Position numbers and translations under genes: made by a program
Assembly: GCA_015654985.1 (NCBI GenBank)
Contig: JAATFW010000084.1
Location: 1-47,554 of the forward strand
Reading direction: 5' to 3'
Length of the DNA: 47,554 nt
Source: Sphingobacteriales bacterium
GTDB lineage: Bacteria; Bacteroidota; Bacteroidia; Sphingobacteriales; Sphingobacteriaceae
Shown: positions 1-8,445 of the stretch, one piece after another
Layout of the letters: each line of letters starts with the position of its first letter
How positions within the stretch are numbered: position 1 is the stretch's first letter
Notes under the pieces: generated by a model
The model's database searches: none
What the model was told of the DNA's origin: nothing
Seen by the model: the letters and a program-made list of their open reading frames with translations, nothing else

Positions 1-949
1 CCCCTGCAAGAAGAATATAAAGGCTTTCGTAGAACCAGCGCTTTCCGGCATTGGTAAAGAAGTGGGCCATAAAAACAGAGACGGACGGTACAACCAGCAG
101 GAAATGATAGATATTGTATTCCTTCTTCAGATAAAAAGAAAGGATAGCAAACACCAGCATAAATAACAGGACATAGTAAGCCTTCCGTACATGAACGTTG
201 CTGCGATAGAGCTTCTGCCTGAGCGTAAAAACGGATGAGATCAATATAAGAACAACAGGGATCAGAACGATATAGTCATAAAAATTCACATGGAAGCCGG
301 TGTTGAATTTGGTAGCCTGCGAGACCGTCAGAAAGAAGCTGTCAAGAGACCCATTCAAATAATAAAAGACACCAATGAAGAAGCAGACCGTAAAAAACCC
401 GATTAGTCCGGCTATCCATTCACGCCAGTTAAAGGGCCTGAAAATGATCAAAACGATCCATAGCAAAGGAAGCATTGCTATAAAAGGGAAATAAATGAGA
501 GTTCCCGCAGCGATGATCATTCCCAGATCAAACATTACCGGAAGCACGTGTTCTCTCCGGTAAATACTCAGAATCTTTTCCATCATCCATAAAATCAGAA
601 AATTTGCTACTAAGGCCGGATTGAGCGCTACAAAAGGCTCAAGCAAAGCTGTTGCTGTAACATACATCAGGGCAGGCATAAAAGAAGGCTTACCCAAAAG
701 GTTATAATTATTAACGATCCTGTTTAGCAATACTGCCTGGATCAGCACGATAATCATAGCATAAAAAACGTTGCTGAAAGGCGTAAAAAGATCATTGGGA
801 AGATGAACCGCTAAACCTGCATAAGGCTCAAATAAGGAGAAGCTCAAAGTTTCCGGCAAGCTGGTAAGAACGCCCGCCCGCAGTATAATGGCAATAACCA
901 CCAGGAAGATGAGATTAATGGGATTTAAACTTCTGAATTGATTGATCAT
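1..949 (-). CDS. DUF6427-like multi-pass membrane protein (C-terminus truncated by window edge)
   Basis: Reverse-strand open frame running off the left edge, start ATG at 949 (MINQFRSLNPINLIFLVVIAIILRAGVLTSLPETLSFSLFEPYAG...). Hydrophobic multi-TM; absent from the ORF track because it is open at the window edge. Confidence 0.7.
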   Translation of the reverse strand, partial: MINQFRSLNPINLIFLVVIAIILRAGVLTSLPETLSFSLFEPYAGLAVHLPNDLFTPFSNVFYAMIIVLIQAVLLNRIVNNYNLLGKPSFMPALMYVTATALLEPFVALNPALVANFLILWMMEKILSIYRREHVLPVMFDLGMIIAAGTLIYFPFIAMLPLLWIVLIIFRPFNWREWIAGLIGFFTVCFFIGVFYYLNGSLDSFFLTVSQATKFNTGFHVNFYDYIVLIPVVLILISSVFTLRQKLYRSNVHVRKAYYVLLFMLVFAILSFYLKKEYNIYHFLLVVPSVSVFMAHFFTNAGKRWFYESLYILLAG

Positions 950-1131
950 ACCAGACGCAGTCTTTTTCAAAAGGCAATATTAGGATAAAAGTAGTGAATG
1001 CCGAAAATTAACTGCCTGTCTGCAATGGCAAGTGCGGCGGTGTTCGCACAGCAAAAGGCTGGTTTGATCGAAGATCTGCCTTCTCAAGAGATTTAGGCTG
1101 ACCGTTCGTAAATGGCAGGCTAATAGAAAAG

Positions 1132-1650
1132 CTACCGGAAAGAACTTCTGATCCTTTTCAACTGTTTAAGATGATGCTTAGTATGAATTTCCAGAAAGCG
1201 AAGCCACTCAATAGCATTAAGCATCCCGAGGCGCTGGTGCTTTATGCGTTGATATGGTGAACATTTAAGGGCTTTCGGCATCAGCTCTTTAAGTTTACCG
1301 GTAAACTTTATAAGATCATTTTTTGCATCTTCAAGTGTAATAGTCTTTACAATCGATGCAACATTCGGGGGTGCCTTCAATTTTCCGGGGGGGAACCTGC
1401 CAAAATATAAAATGAGGTGACTAATAAAAGAAGGACCTGAGCGCCGGGGCTGCTTCTTACCGTGAATACACCTTTCAACAGCAAGAAGACAGCGCATATT
1501 GACCTGAAGCATATGGCAGTACACTTCAGAACATGACCATCCCCCATCATGAGGTTTTCTGCAAAACTCTTCTTCCGAAAAGCTTTTCAAATTATCCTGG
1601 TATTTACCGATAGCATCAAGAATAGAACGTTCGCTTACCATTAAACTCAT
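1132..1650 (-). CDS. DinB-like superfamily protein
   Basis: 172 aa; helical DinB-like layout with GGWSCSEVYCHM and C-terminal EIHTKHHLKQLKRI. Confidence 0.65.
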   Translation of the reverse strand: MSLMVSERSILDAIGKYQDNLKSFSEEEFCRKPHDGGWSCSEVYCHMLQVNMRCLLAVERCIHGKKQPRRSGPSFISHLILYFGRFPPGKLKAPPNVASIVKTITLEDAKNDLIKFTGKLKELMPKALKCSPYQRIKHQRLGMLNAIEWLRFLEIHTKHHLKQLKRIRSSFR

Positions 1651-2339
1651 AGTAAACTCATTAAATCCTGCAATTGTGTTATCTGTATTGTTACGATCTC
1701 AGGTCCGGGTTTATTGCCGGGATTAAAATAAATAGCATCCATGCCAAAATCCAGAGCTCCCTGAATGTCGGCTTCAAGACTGTCGCCTATCATTATACTT
1801 TCTTCTTTTTTTGCTCCCGCACCGTTAAGAGCGTACTCAAAAATCGCCTTATCGGGTTTATTAACACCAACATTTTCTGATATCACTACTGTTTCGAAGT
1901 ATTTTTCGAGTTCTGAAAGTTCTATTTTTACTGTAGTAGATTCCAGGAAACCATTAGAGATGAGATGAAGCATGTATTTACCCCGCAGATAGCTCAGGGT
2001 TTCGTGCACATGGGGAAACAAGTTGGTTTTTGTAGGGCAAATCCTCACATAATCATCTTCGAACGACAGGGGAATTGTTTCGGGCTCCAGTCCTAATTCG
2101 AGAAAAGTTGTTCTGAAACGGGTTTCCCTTAACTGATCCCTGGTGATTTTACCGCCATGATAATCGGCCCACAGTTTATGATTGTTCCTGGTATAGACTT
2201 CAATAAAGGTGTGGGGGCATGAAACGCCAAGTTGTTCGAGGGCATGTACATGATATAGCTCATGCAGGGTCTCTTCAGCATTCTTATCAAAATCCCATAA
2301 TGTATGATCGAGATCGAAAAAAATATGTTTGTATTTCAT
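1647..2339 (-). CDS. yjjG: YjjG-family noncanonical pyrimidine nucleotidase (HAD superfamily)
   Basis: HAD motifs FFDLDHTLWDFD, LISNG, KPDKAIFEYAL and MIGDSLEADIQGA; 4-bp overlap with the DinB-like CDS. Confidence 0.88.
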   Translation of the reverse strand: MKYKHIFFDLDHTLWDFDKNAEETLHELYHVHALEQLGVSCPHTFIEVYTRNNHKLWADYHGGKITRDQLRETRFRTTFLELGLEPETIPLSFEDDYVRICPTKTNLFPHVHETLSYLRGKYMLHLISNGFLESTTVKIELSELEKYFETVVISENVGVNKPDKAIFEYALNGAGAKKEESIMIGDSLEADIQGALDFGMDAIYFNPGNKPGPEIVTIQITQLQDLMSLL

Positions 2340-2352
2340 ACCACTGTTAAAC

Positions 2353-2384
2353 TATACGTAATAAGTTGTAAGTTATTACGTATA
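2353..2384. repeat. 12-bp perfect inverted repeat TATACGTAATAA-N8-TTATTACGTATA (upp/yjjG intergenic hairpin)
   Basis: Arms 2353-2364 and 2373-2384 are exact reverse complements; loop GTTGTAAG. Confidence 0.85.
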
Positions 2385-2445
2385 AACCGCCTGAAATTCT
2401 TTGTTTTATAAAAATATCACAAGTCGTTTTATCTTTAACTTAACG

Positions 2446-3087
2446 CTAGTCTTTTATGCCAAAAGCCAGATCCCCTGCATCGCCCAGCCCGGGAACAATA
2501 TAGGCCTTCGTGGTCATTTCTTCATCAACAGCGCCGAGCCACAATTTTGCTTTAGGCAGATTGGCTTTTACATAGGCCACACCCTCCGTACTGGCTATCA
2601 CTGAAACGATATGTAACTGGCGGATCTTATACTGTGTGAGCAATTCCTTACAGCTTAAAACGATACTTCTTCCTGTGGCAAGCATGGTATCTGCAAGGAT
2701 AACCACCTTATCGTTAAGATCGGGAGAGGTGACATATTCCTTCTGGATTATAAATCCGTCGCCTTTTGTTGTTTTCCGGTAGGCGGCAATAAAGGCTGAA
2801 TCTGCCTTGTCAAAATAATTAAGCAGTCCCTGATGGAGAGGTAAACCTGCCCGCAGAATAGTTGCCAGCACAGGCTGCTCTTCAAGAACAGCAATTGGGG
2901 CTGTTCCCAGCGGAGTTTCGAATTCAGTATCGATGTAACTGAGCGTTTTACTGATTTCGTATGCAAAGATCTCCCCTAAACGCTCCAGGTTCTTCCGGAA
3001 ACGCATGCTATCCTGCTGAATCTGGGCATCGCGTAATTCGGCGAGAAAATTATTTCCGATAGAAGAAGTATTATTCAAAATAAACAT
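2446..3087 (-). CDS. upp: Uracil phosphoribosyltransferase
   Basis: 213 aa; PRPP-binding region VVILADTMLATGRSI and C-terminal VPGLGDAGDLAFGIKD. Confidence 0.9.
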   Translation of the reverse strand: MFILNNTSSIGNNFLAELRDAQIQQDSMRFRKNLERLGEIFAYEISKTLSYIDTEFETPLGTAPIAVLEEQPVLATILRAGLPLHQGLLNYFDKADSAFIAAYRKTTKGDGFIIQKEYVTSPDLNDKVVILADTMLATGRSIVLSCKELLTQYKIRQLHIVSVIASTEGVAYVKANLPKAKLWLGAVDEEMTTKAYIVPGLGDAGDLAFGIKD

Positions 3088-3264
3088 AGTATGCTAAAAT
3101 TAATCATTTCAATTATCAAGCGCAATATTCGGGGAATGTTATTTACAATTAAAGAAAAATAAACTAAACAGCAAAGATGTTCGTTTCTACAACAAAAGGG
3201 TGCCATCCTTCCTTTTTATTCCGGCAGATGACACTTGTCTGAGAGAAGAGCGACCCGATTTCAC

Positions 3265-3272
3265 TATCTTTG
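3265..3272 (+). promoter_or_regulatory. Bacteroidota -7 box TATCTTTG upstream of uvrB
   Basis: Exact TAnnTTTG match 7 nt before ATG 3279; no good -33 element at the expected spacing. Confidence 0.5.
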
Positions 3273-3278
3273 AAACTA

Positions 3279-5306
3279 ATGGATTTTAAAATAATATCTG
3301 ATTATCAACCTACCGGGGATCAGCCTGAGGCAATCAGGCAACTTGTTGAGGGAGTGGAAAATAATGAAAATTATCAAACGCTTCTTGGAGTTACCGGTTC
3401 AGGAAAAACTTTTACCATTGCCAATGTTATACAGCAAACGCAAAAACCCACACTGGTCTTAAGCCATAATAAAACCCTGGCCGCCCAGTTATACGGAGAG
3501 TTTAAGCAATTTTTTCCTGAAAATGCTGTAAACTATTTCGTTTCCTATTATGACTATTATCAGCCTGAGGCTTACATTGCTACTACAAACACGTATATAG
3601 AGAAGGACCTGCAGATTAACGATGAAATTGAAAAACTTCGTCTCCGCACTACCTCCTCGCTCATGTCGGGAAGAAGGGACATTATTGTCGTTTCTTCTAT
3701 TTCCTGCATTTACGGCATGGGAAATCCCGAAGATTTCTATAATTCGGTTTTCCGCTTTGCGGTTGGCACAAAAATAAGCAGGAATGCTTTCCTGCACCGC
3801 CTTGTAGAGATCCTGTACTCCAGAACGACACTCGATTTCAGAAGAGGGACTTTCAGGGTGAAGGGCGATACCGTAGATATTTATCCGGCTTACCTTGACA
3901 ATGCATACAGGGTTTCTTTTTTCGGTGATGATATTGAAGAATTAACTGTTATTGATCCGGCAACAGGCAAAACACTGGAGAAAATGACACATATGGTTGT
4001 TTATCCGGCGAATTTGTTTGTTACACCACGCGAACGTTTCAATAAATCGGTCTGGGCCATACAGGAAGAACTCGAAACCCGTAAGCAGCAGTTAATTGGC
4101 GAACAGCGTTTCCTGGAAGCCAAACGCCTTGAAGAAAGGGTAAATTACGACCTGGAAATGATGCGGGAGCTCGGTTATTGCAGCGGAATTGAAAATTACT
4201 CACGTTTTTTTGACGGCCGTACACCGGGAATGAGGCCTTTCTGCCTGCTCGATTATTTCCCCGATGATTACCTGATGGTAATTGATGAGAGCCATGTTAC
4301 CGTTCCGCAGGTACGCGCCATGTATGGGGGCGACCGTTCAAGGAAACTATCGCTGGTAGAATATGGATTCCGGCTGCCGGCTGCCCTGGACAACAGGCCC
4401 CTGAATTTCGACGAGTTCGAGCGGCTTGCCCCACAGACCATTTATGTAAGCGCCACTCCCGGAGATTACGAACTTGAAAAATCGGGCGGCGTGGTGGTCG
4501 AACAGGTGATCAGGCCTACAGGGCTTCTCGATCCGGTGATCGAAATAAGGCCTGTTATTAACCAGGTGGACGACCTTTTGGAAGAAATTGACCAGACTGT
4601 TAAAATGGGAGACCGGATACTGGTGACCACTCTTACCAAACGTATGGCCGAAGAACTGACGAAATATATGGACAGACTGGGGATCAGGGTACGGTACATT
4701 CACTCTGAAGTAAAAACACTGGAGCGGGTTGAAATACTACGGGGGCTCCGGCTGGGGGAATTTGACGTACTGATAGGGATTAACCTGCTGAGGGAAGGGC
4801 TTGATTTGCCGGAAGTATCTTTTGTAGCGATCCTGGATGCTGACAAAGAAGGATTTCTCCGTTCTGAACGTTCCCTCATTCAAACAATCGGACGTGCTGC
4901 AAGAAATGACAGGGGAAGGGTTATTATGTATGCTGACAAGATCACTGAAAGTATGCGTATAACGATTGAGGAAACGAACCGGCGGCGTGAAAAGCAGATG
5001 AAATATAACGAAGAGCATGGAATTACACCACGTACTATCGGGAAATCAAGAGAGGCTATCATGGAGCAGACGTCTGTTGTCGACTTTAAAGGCGGCGTTC
5101 AGAAAGTATATGTAGGAAATGATGAGATGAACACGATCGCTGCCGACCCGATCGTTCAGTACATGAGTAAGCCGGAGCTTAAAAAGGCCATTGAAAAAAC
5201 CAAAAAGGATATGCTTGCGGCTGCAAAGGACATGGACTTCCTGATGGCGGCTAAATTAAGGGATGAAATGTTTGCACTGGAAAAAGCAATGGAAGGAAGG
5301 GACTAA
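3279..5306 (+). CDS. uvrB: Excinuclease ABC subunit UvrB
   Basis: MDFKIISDYQPTGDQPEAI, Walker A GVTGSGKTFT, YYDYYQPEAY, ATPGDYEL and C-terminal UVR motif. ATG 3279 preferred over the ORF-track TTG at 3270. Confidence 0.98.
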   Translation: MDFKIISDYQPTGDQPEAIRQLVEGVENNENYQTLLGVTGSGKTFTIANVIQQTQKPTLVLSHNKTLAAQLYGEFKQFFPENAVNYFVSYYDYYQPEAYIATTNTYIEKDLQINDEIEKLRLRTTSSLMSGRRDIIVVSSISCIYGMGNPEDFYNSVFRFAVGTKISRNAFLHRLVEILYSRTTLDFRRGTFRVKGDTVDIYPAYLDNAYRVSFFGDDIEELTVIDPATGKTLEKMTHMVVYPANLFVTPRERFNKSVWAIQEELETRKQQLIGEQRFLEAKRLEERVNYDLEMMRELGYCSGIENYSRFFDGRTPGMRPFCLLDYFPDDYLMVIDESHVTVPQVRAMYGGDRSRKLSLVEYGFRLPAALDNRPLNFDEFERLAPQTIYVSATPGDYELEKSGGVVVEQVIRPTGLLDPVIEIRPVINQVDDLLEEIDQTVKMGDRILVTTLTKRMAEELTKYMDRLGIRVRYIHSEVKTLERVEILRGLRLGEFDVLIGINLLREGLDLPEVSFVAILDADKEGFLRSERSLIQTIGRAARNDRGRVIMYADKITESMRITIEETNRRREKQMKYNEEHGITPRTIGKSREAIMEQTSVVDFKGGVQKVYVGNDEMNTIAADPIVQYMSKPELKKAIEKTKKDMLAAAKDMDFLMAAKLRDEMFALEKAMEGRD

Positions 5307-5408
5307 ATTTTAACCCGATTTATACTTGCAACTTAATTACGTATAACTATAACTTATTACATAACTTGCAACTCACACCCTTCAACTTTGAACTTTCAAC
5401 TTATTATT

Positions 5409-5609
5409 ATGAGCGGACAGAACAGAAACGATATATATCCCGGCCTTGAGGTCGAAATTATTCTTAAGAAAGATCAGCGCACGGGGAAACGCACCAGGGG
5501 GATTGTTAAAGATCTCCTCACGAGCTCTTCTTTTCATTCAAGAGGCATTAAAGTAAGGCTTGAGGACGGCCAGATCGGGCGCGTTACCGAAATTATAGAG
5601 GAGGAATAA
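5409..5609 (+). CDS. ywbE: YwbE family protein
   Basis: MSGQNRNDIYPGLEVEIILKKDQRTGKRTRGIVKDLLTSSSFHSRGIKVRLEDGQIGRVTEI; ATG at 5409 downstream of the ORF-track start. Confidence 0.88.
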   Translation: MSGQNRNDIYPGLEVEIILKKDQRTGKRTRGIVKDLLTSSSFHSRGIKVRLEDGQIGRVTEIIEEE

Positions 5610-5701
5610 CGATCTGTAATTTTCATCGAATTGTAAATGTTACTTTACATTTGTAATATTTCCGGACTTAATTCGTCATATTTGTGTATTTTAATTAACG
5701 C

Positions 5702-5962
5702 ATGGCATTACTTAAATTCCTGTTTATAACAATTTGTATCCTCTGGCTGATAAAAATGATCGTCCGCCTGCTGCTGCCTCTTTTGTTTCAGAAGATAGTT
5801 AATAAAGCACAGGATCAGGTCAATAATCAATACCGGCAGCCACGAAATCCAAACCGGCAGCCTGCCGGTAAGATCAGTATCGACTATATCCCGCCCAAGG
5901 ATAAAGAAGCCCGTGCTGCTGATAAAGCAGGGGATTTTGTGGATTTTGAGGAGATAAAGTAG
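5702..5962 (+). CDS. DUF4834-like small membrane protein
   Basis: 86 aa; one N-terminal TM segment, basic linker, C-terminal IDYIPPKDKEARAADKAGDFVDFEEIK. Confidence 0.7.
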   Translation: MALLKFLFITICILWLIKMIVRLLLPLLFQKIVNKAQDQVNNQYRQPRNPNRQPAGKISIDYIPPKDKEARAADKAGDFVDFEEIK

Positions 5963-6112
5963 TTTGGGAGTTGAAAGTTGCGGGTTGAAGGTTCAAAGGT
6001 GAAAGCAGAAGGCTAAAAGCAGAAAGGTGAAAGCTAAAAGCGAAGAGCTAAAAGTCCGGACTGAAAGTTGTGGTTTGAAAAGGGCAAACAGTAACACTAT
6101 CTTATAAAATAC

Positions 6113-8140
6113 CTATCTTATAATCAGGACCCATCCTTTGTATGATTCTGGCCTGAGCCGTGGTTTGGGTGTTATGACATAATAATAAACTCCAGGAGGT
6201 AAATCGCGGCCCTCAAATTTTCCATCCCAGGGTTTTAAATAACCTGTTTCAGATAACACCAGCGAACCATACCGGTTATATACTTTTACATCGGATTGGG
6301 AATATGAGGAGAGAGCTTCTATATTCCAGGTATCGTTCATTCCGTCGCCATTCGGTGAAAAGGTATTCGGGATCACAAGCTTTTTGAAAACCTTTACAAA
6401 GACTTCATCGGTTGAACTGCTGCAGCCTGTATTAGAAACTGCGTTCAGGGTATAGGTGATATCGTCAGAAGGACTAACTTTTGGGGTTAATGACAGGGGG
6501 TTATCCATATGATCGGATGGGCTCCAGAAATAGCTGAAACCGGGTGATCCTTTCGCCGTTCCTTCAAGAACTATAGAGTCGCCTTCTATGATAGATTTAT
6601 CAGGGCCTGCATTTGCAATGGCAGGATTAAGAACGGTTACTGTAACGTCATCTGTAACCGTGCAGCTTCCGTCGGAAACATAAACGGTATAAACGGTGGT
6701 TTTATCAGGACTGGCTACAGGATCGGAACTTTCCGGGTCAGACAGCCCCGCAACGGGCAGCCACTTATAGCTGCTTCCTCCCTGTGCATGCAGAACAGTG
6801 CTGGTGCCTGAACAGATCACGGCATCTTCTCCGGCCTCTGCTACCGGCGGAGGGTTTACAGCAACTGTGGTTTGCCCGGACTGCTGGCATCCGGAGGCTG
6901 ACGTGACCACCACGTGATACACTCCGGCTGCTGATGCATCTATATTTTTCAGGACAGGGGAACGCTCTGAGGAGGTGAATCCGCCGGGACCTGTCCAGGA
7001 ATACGTGCCTCCGTCGGTGGCGGTTAAAATAAGATTGTTTCCATAACACACGGGGCTGTTGCTTTGAACGGCAGGGACAGGCTTAGGGTTAACAATTATT
7101 GAAAAAATACCCGAATTTACCCTGCATTTTTCAGAATCGAACACTAAACGTTCGCCCACGGCCAGCCTGTATAAATAAGTGCCCGGAGAAGCATTTGCAA
7201 CAGATATGGTAAATTGCTTTGTTGTTTCACCCTGTATATCCTGCCACGAAAGCCCGTCAAATATCTGCCATTGCATAAGAGGATCAATAAATTCGCTGGA
7301 GATATCAGCGGAGAGAGGTACAGTAATATCTTCGCCCTCACAGAATTTAGCGGTATTATTAAAAAGTATACCTGTAACTTTTACATCGGGCCCGCAAGGC
7401 CTGAACGTTATATCATCAAGTGCAATATCATTTCCGCGCCCACCAGGTCCATTATTTCTTATGATCAGAACGACGTCCTGAACGTTAACAGGAGTGGTAA
7501 AATAGAAACCATATTGTTTCCACTCAGGAGTGCTGCTTTGTGGAATACTCCCTGTATTGTATTCATTATCTATAAGCATGCCATCGGTTGTTTGGACCCT
7601 GAAAGTAATATCGGGCTTTAAGCCATCATAACCTGTTAACAGGTTCATTACCCATGCAGCGGCTTCATATTTAGTACCGGGACAAAGTCCGGTAATTTTT
7701 ACCCTGTAAAACTCTCCGGGGGTTTCGGAGGCGTTTACTACCATCATATATCCGTTGGCATCGCCGGGCGTATGATCTACTGTAGTAAACCAATTTTGGT
7801 TCATACCGCCGGTACTGCTGGCTATGGAATAATAGCCGTCATCCGACGAGTTTGTAGAAAACAAATAACTTGTTATTCCGGCATCCAGCGGACCTCCGCG
7901 CGATGAAGTTCCTGAACCGAAATCTATATTTACAATCGGGTCACCCAGACTGCCGGTACAAAGTTGGGATTGGGCCGGTAATGAGCCAGGCAGTAAACAT
8001 CCTGCGATGATTATCAATTGATTAAGTCCCCGCCCCTTAGGCCTTAATATTTCCAGACTCCTTTTTAAAAGCGTGAGATTACATAGTATACACCAATCAC
8101 CAAAAAAGACACGAATAGTCATTATAATAAACGCTTTCAA
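6113..8140 (-). CDS. T9SS type B (CHU_C / gliding motility-associated) sorted surface protein with PKD/Ig-like repeats
   Basis: C-terminal LVIPNTFSPNGDGMNDTWNIEALSSYSQSDVKVYNRYGSLVLSETGYLKPWDGKFEGRDLPPGVYYYVI is a CHU_C sorting domain; PKD-like repeats GGTYSWTGPGGFTSSERSPVLKNI. Exact start uncertain. Confidence 0.88.
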   Translation of the reverse strand: MKAFIIMTIRVFFGDWCILCNLTLLKRSLEILRPKGRGLNQLIIIAGCLLPGSLPAQSQLCTGSLGDPIVNIDFGSGTSSRGGPLDAGITSYLFSTNSSDDGYYSIASSTGGMNQNWFTTVDHTPGDANGYMMVVNASETPGEFYRVKITGLCPGTKYEAAAWVMNLLTGYDGLKPDITFRVQTTDGMLIDNEYNTGSIPQSSTPEWKQYGFYFTTPVNVQDVVLIIRNNGPGGRGNDIALDDITFRPCGPDVKVTGILFNNTAKFCEGEDITVPLSADISSEFIDPLMQWQIFDGLSWQDIQGETTKQFTISVANASPGTYLYRLAVGERLVFDSEKCRVNSGIFSIIVNPKPVPAVQSNSPVCYGNNLILTATDGGTYSWTGPGGFTSSERSPVLKNIDASAAGVYHVVVTSASGCQQSGQTTVAVNPPPVAEAGEDAVICSGTSTVLHAQGGSSYKWLPVAGLSDPESSDPVASPDKTTVYTVYVSDGSCTVTDDVTVTVLNPAIANAGPDKSIIEGDSIVLEGTAKGSPGFSYFWSPSDHMDNPLSLTPKVSPSDDITYTLNAVSNTGCSSSTDEVFVKVFKKLVIPNTFSPNGDGMNDTWNIEALSSYSQSDVKVYNRYGSLVLSETGYLKPWDGKFEGRDLPPGVYYYVITPKPRLRPESYKGWVLIIR

Positions 8141-8285
8141 ACTAAGATAAAATGTTTTATAAGCACTTTTACAGAAACATCATATAAAACATTTTTTTAT
8201 CGGTTTTTCATCTTCCTTTGAAGAACAATTTTACAGATGAAAAATTGAAGAAAGATAAACAAGAATTTACAGAAACATCATAGTT

Positions 8286-8293
8286 TATTTTTG
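8286..8293 (+). promoter_or_regulatory. -7 box TATTTTTG upstream of 42-aa sORF and YfhO gene
   Basis: Exact TAnnTTTG match 17 nt before the ATG at 8310. Confidence 0.4.
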
Positions 8294-8309
8294 GGGATTC
8301 GTAGCATTT

Positions 8310-8438
8310 ATGCTGGTGAAAAGACTTTTACAGCGCCTCTTCCGGTTAATAAATACATTGGCCCTGCCTTTTTACGGCCTAAACCGGAAAAAGCCGCTTT
8401 GGGATAGTTTAAAAAATTCTATTTTTGGTGACCAATAA
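8310..8438 (+). CDS. Small 42-aa basic amphipathic ORF upstream of the YfhO gene
   Basis: MLVKRLLQRLFRLINTLALPFYGLNRKKPLWDSLKNSIFGDQ; ends 7 nt before the YfhO start, with a -7 box upstream. Below the ORF-track length cutoff. Confidence 0.4.
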   Translation: MLVKRLLQRLFRLINTLALPFYGLNRKKPLWDSLKNSIFGDQ

Positions 8439-8445
8439 TTGAATA

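Noticed and set aside
950-1131. 180-bp gap between the DUF6427-like and DinB-like genes as an RNA gene
   Set aside because: No tRNA-like or clear hairpin structure seen by eye; cannot be supported.
3489-5062. Minus-strand ORFs antisense to uvrB (3489-3797, 4039-4224, 4347-4703, 4466-4699, 4737-5018, 4880-5062)
   Set aside because: Lie opposite a strongly conserved uvrB frame with no recognisable domains; spurious antisense frames. The same applies to most other short antisense ORFs in the track.
6097-6123. 11-bp direct repeat CTATCTTATAA at the end of the T9SS gene
   Set aside because: Short, AT-rich and 16 bp apart; plausible by chance in AT-rich intergenic DNA.
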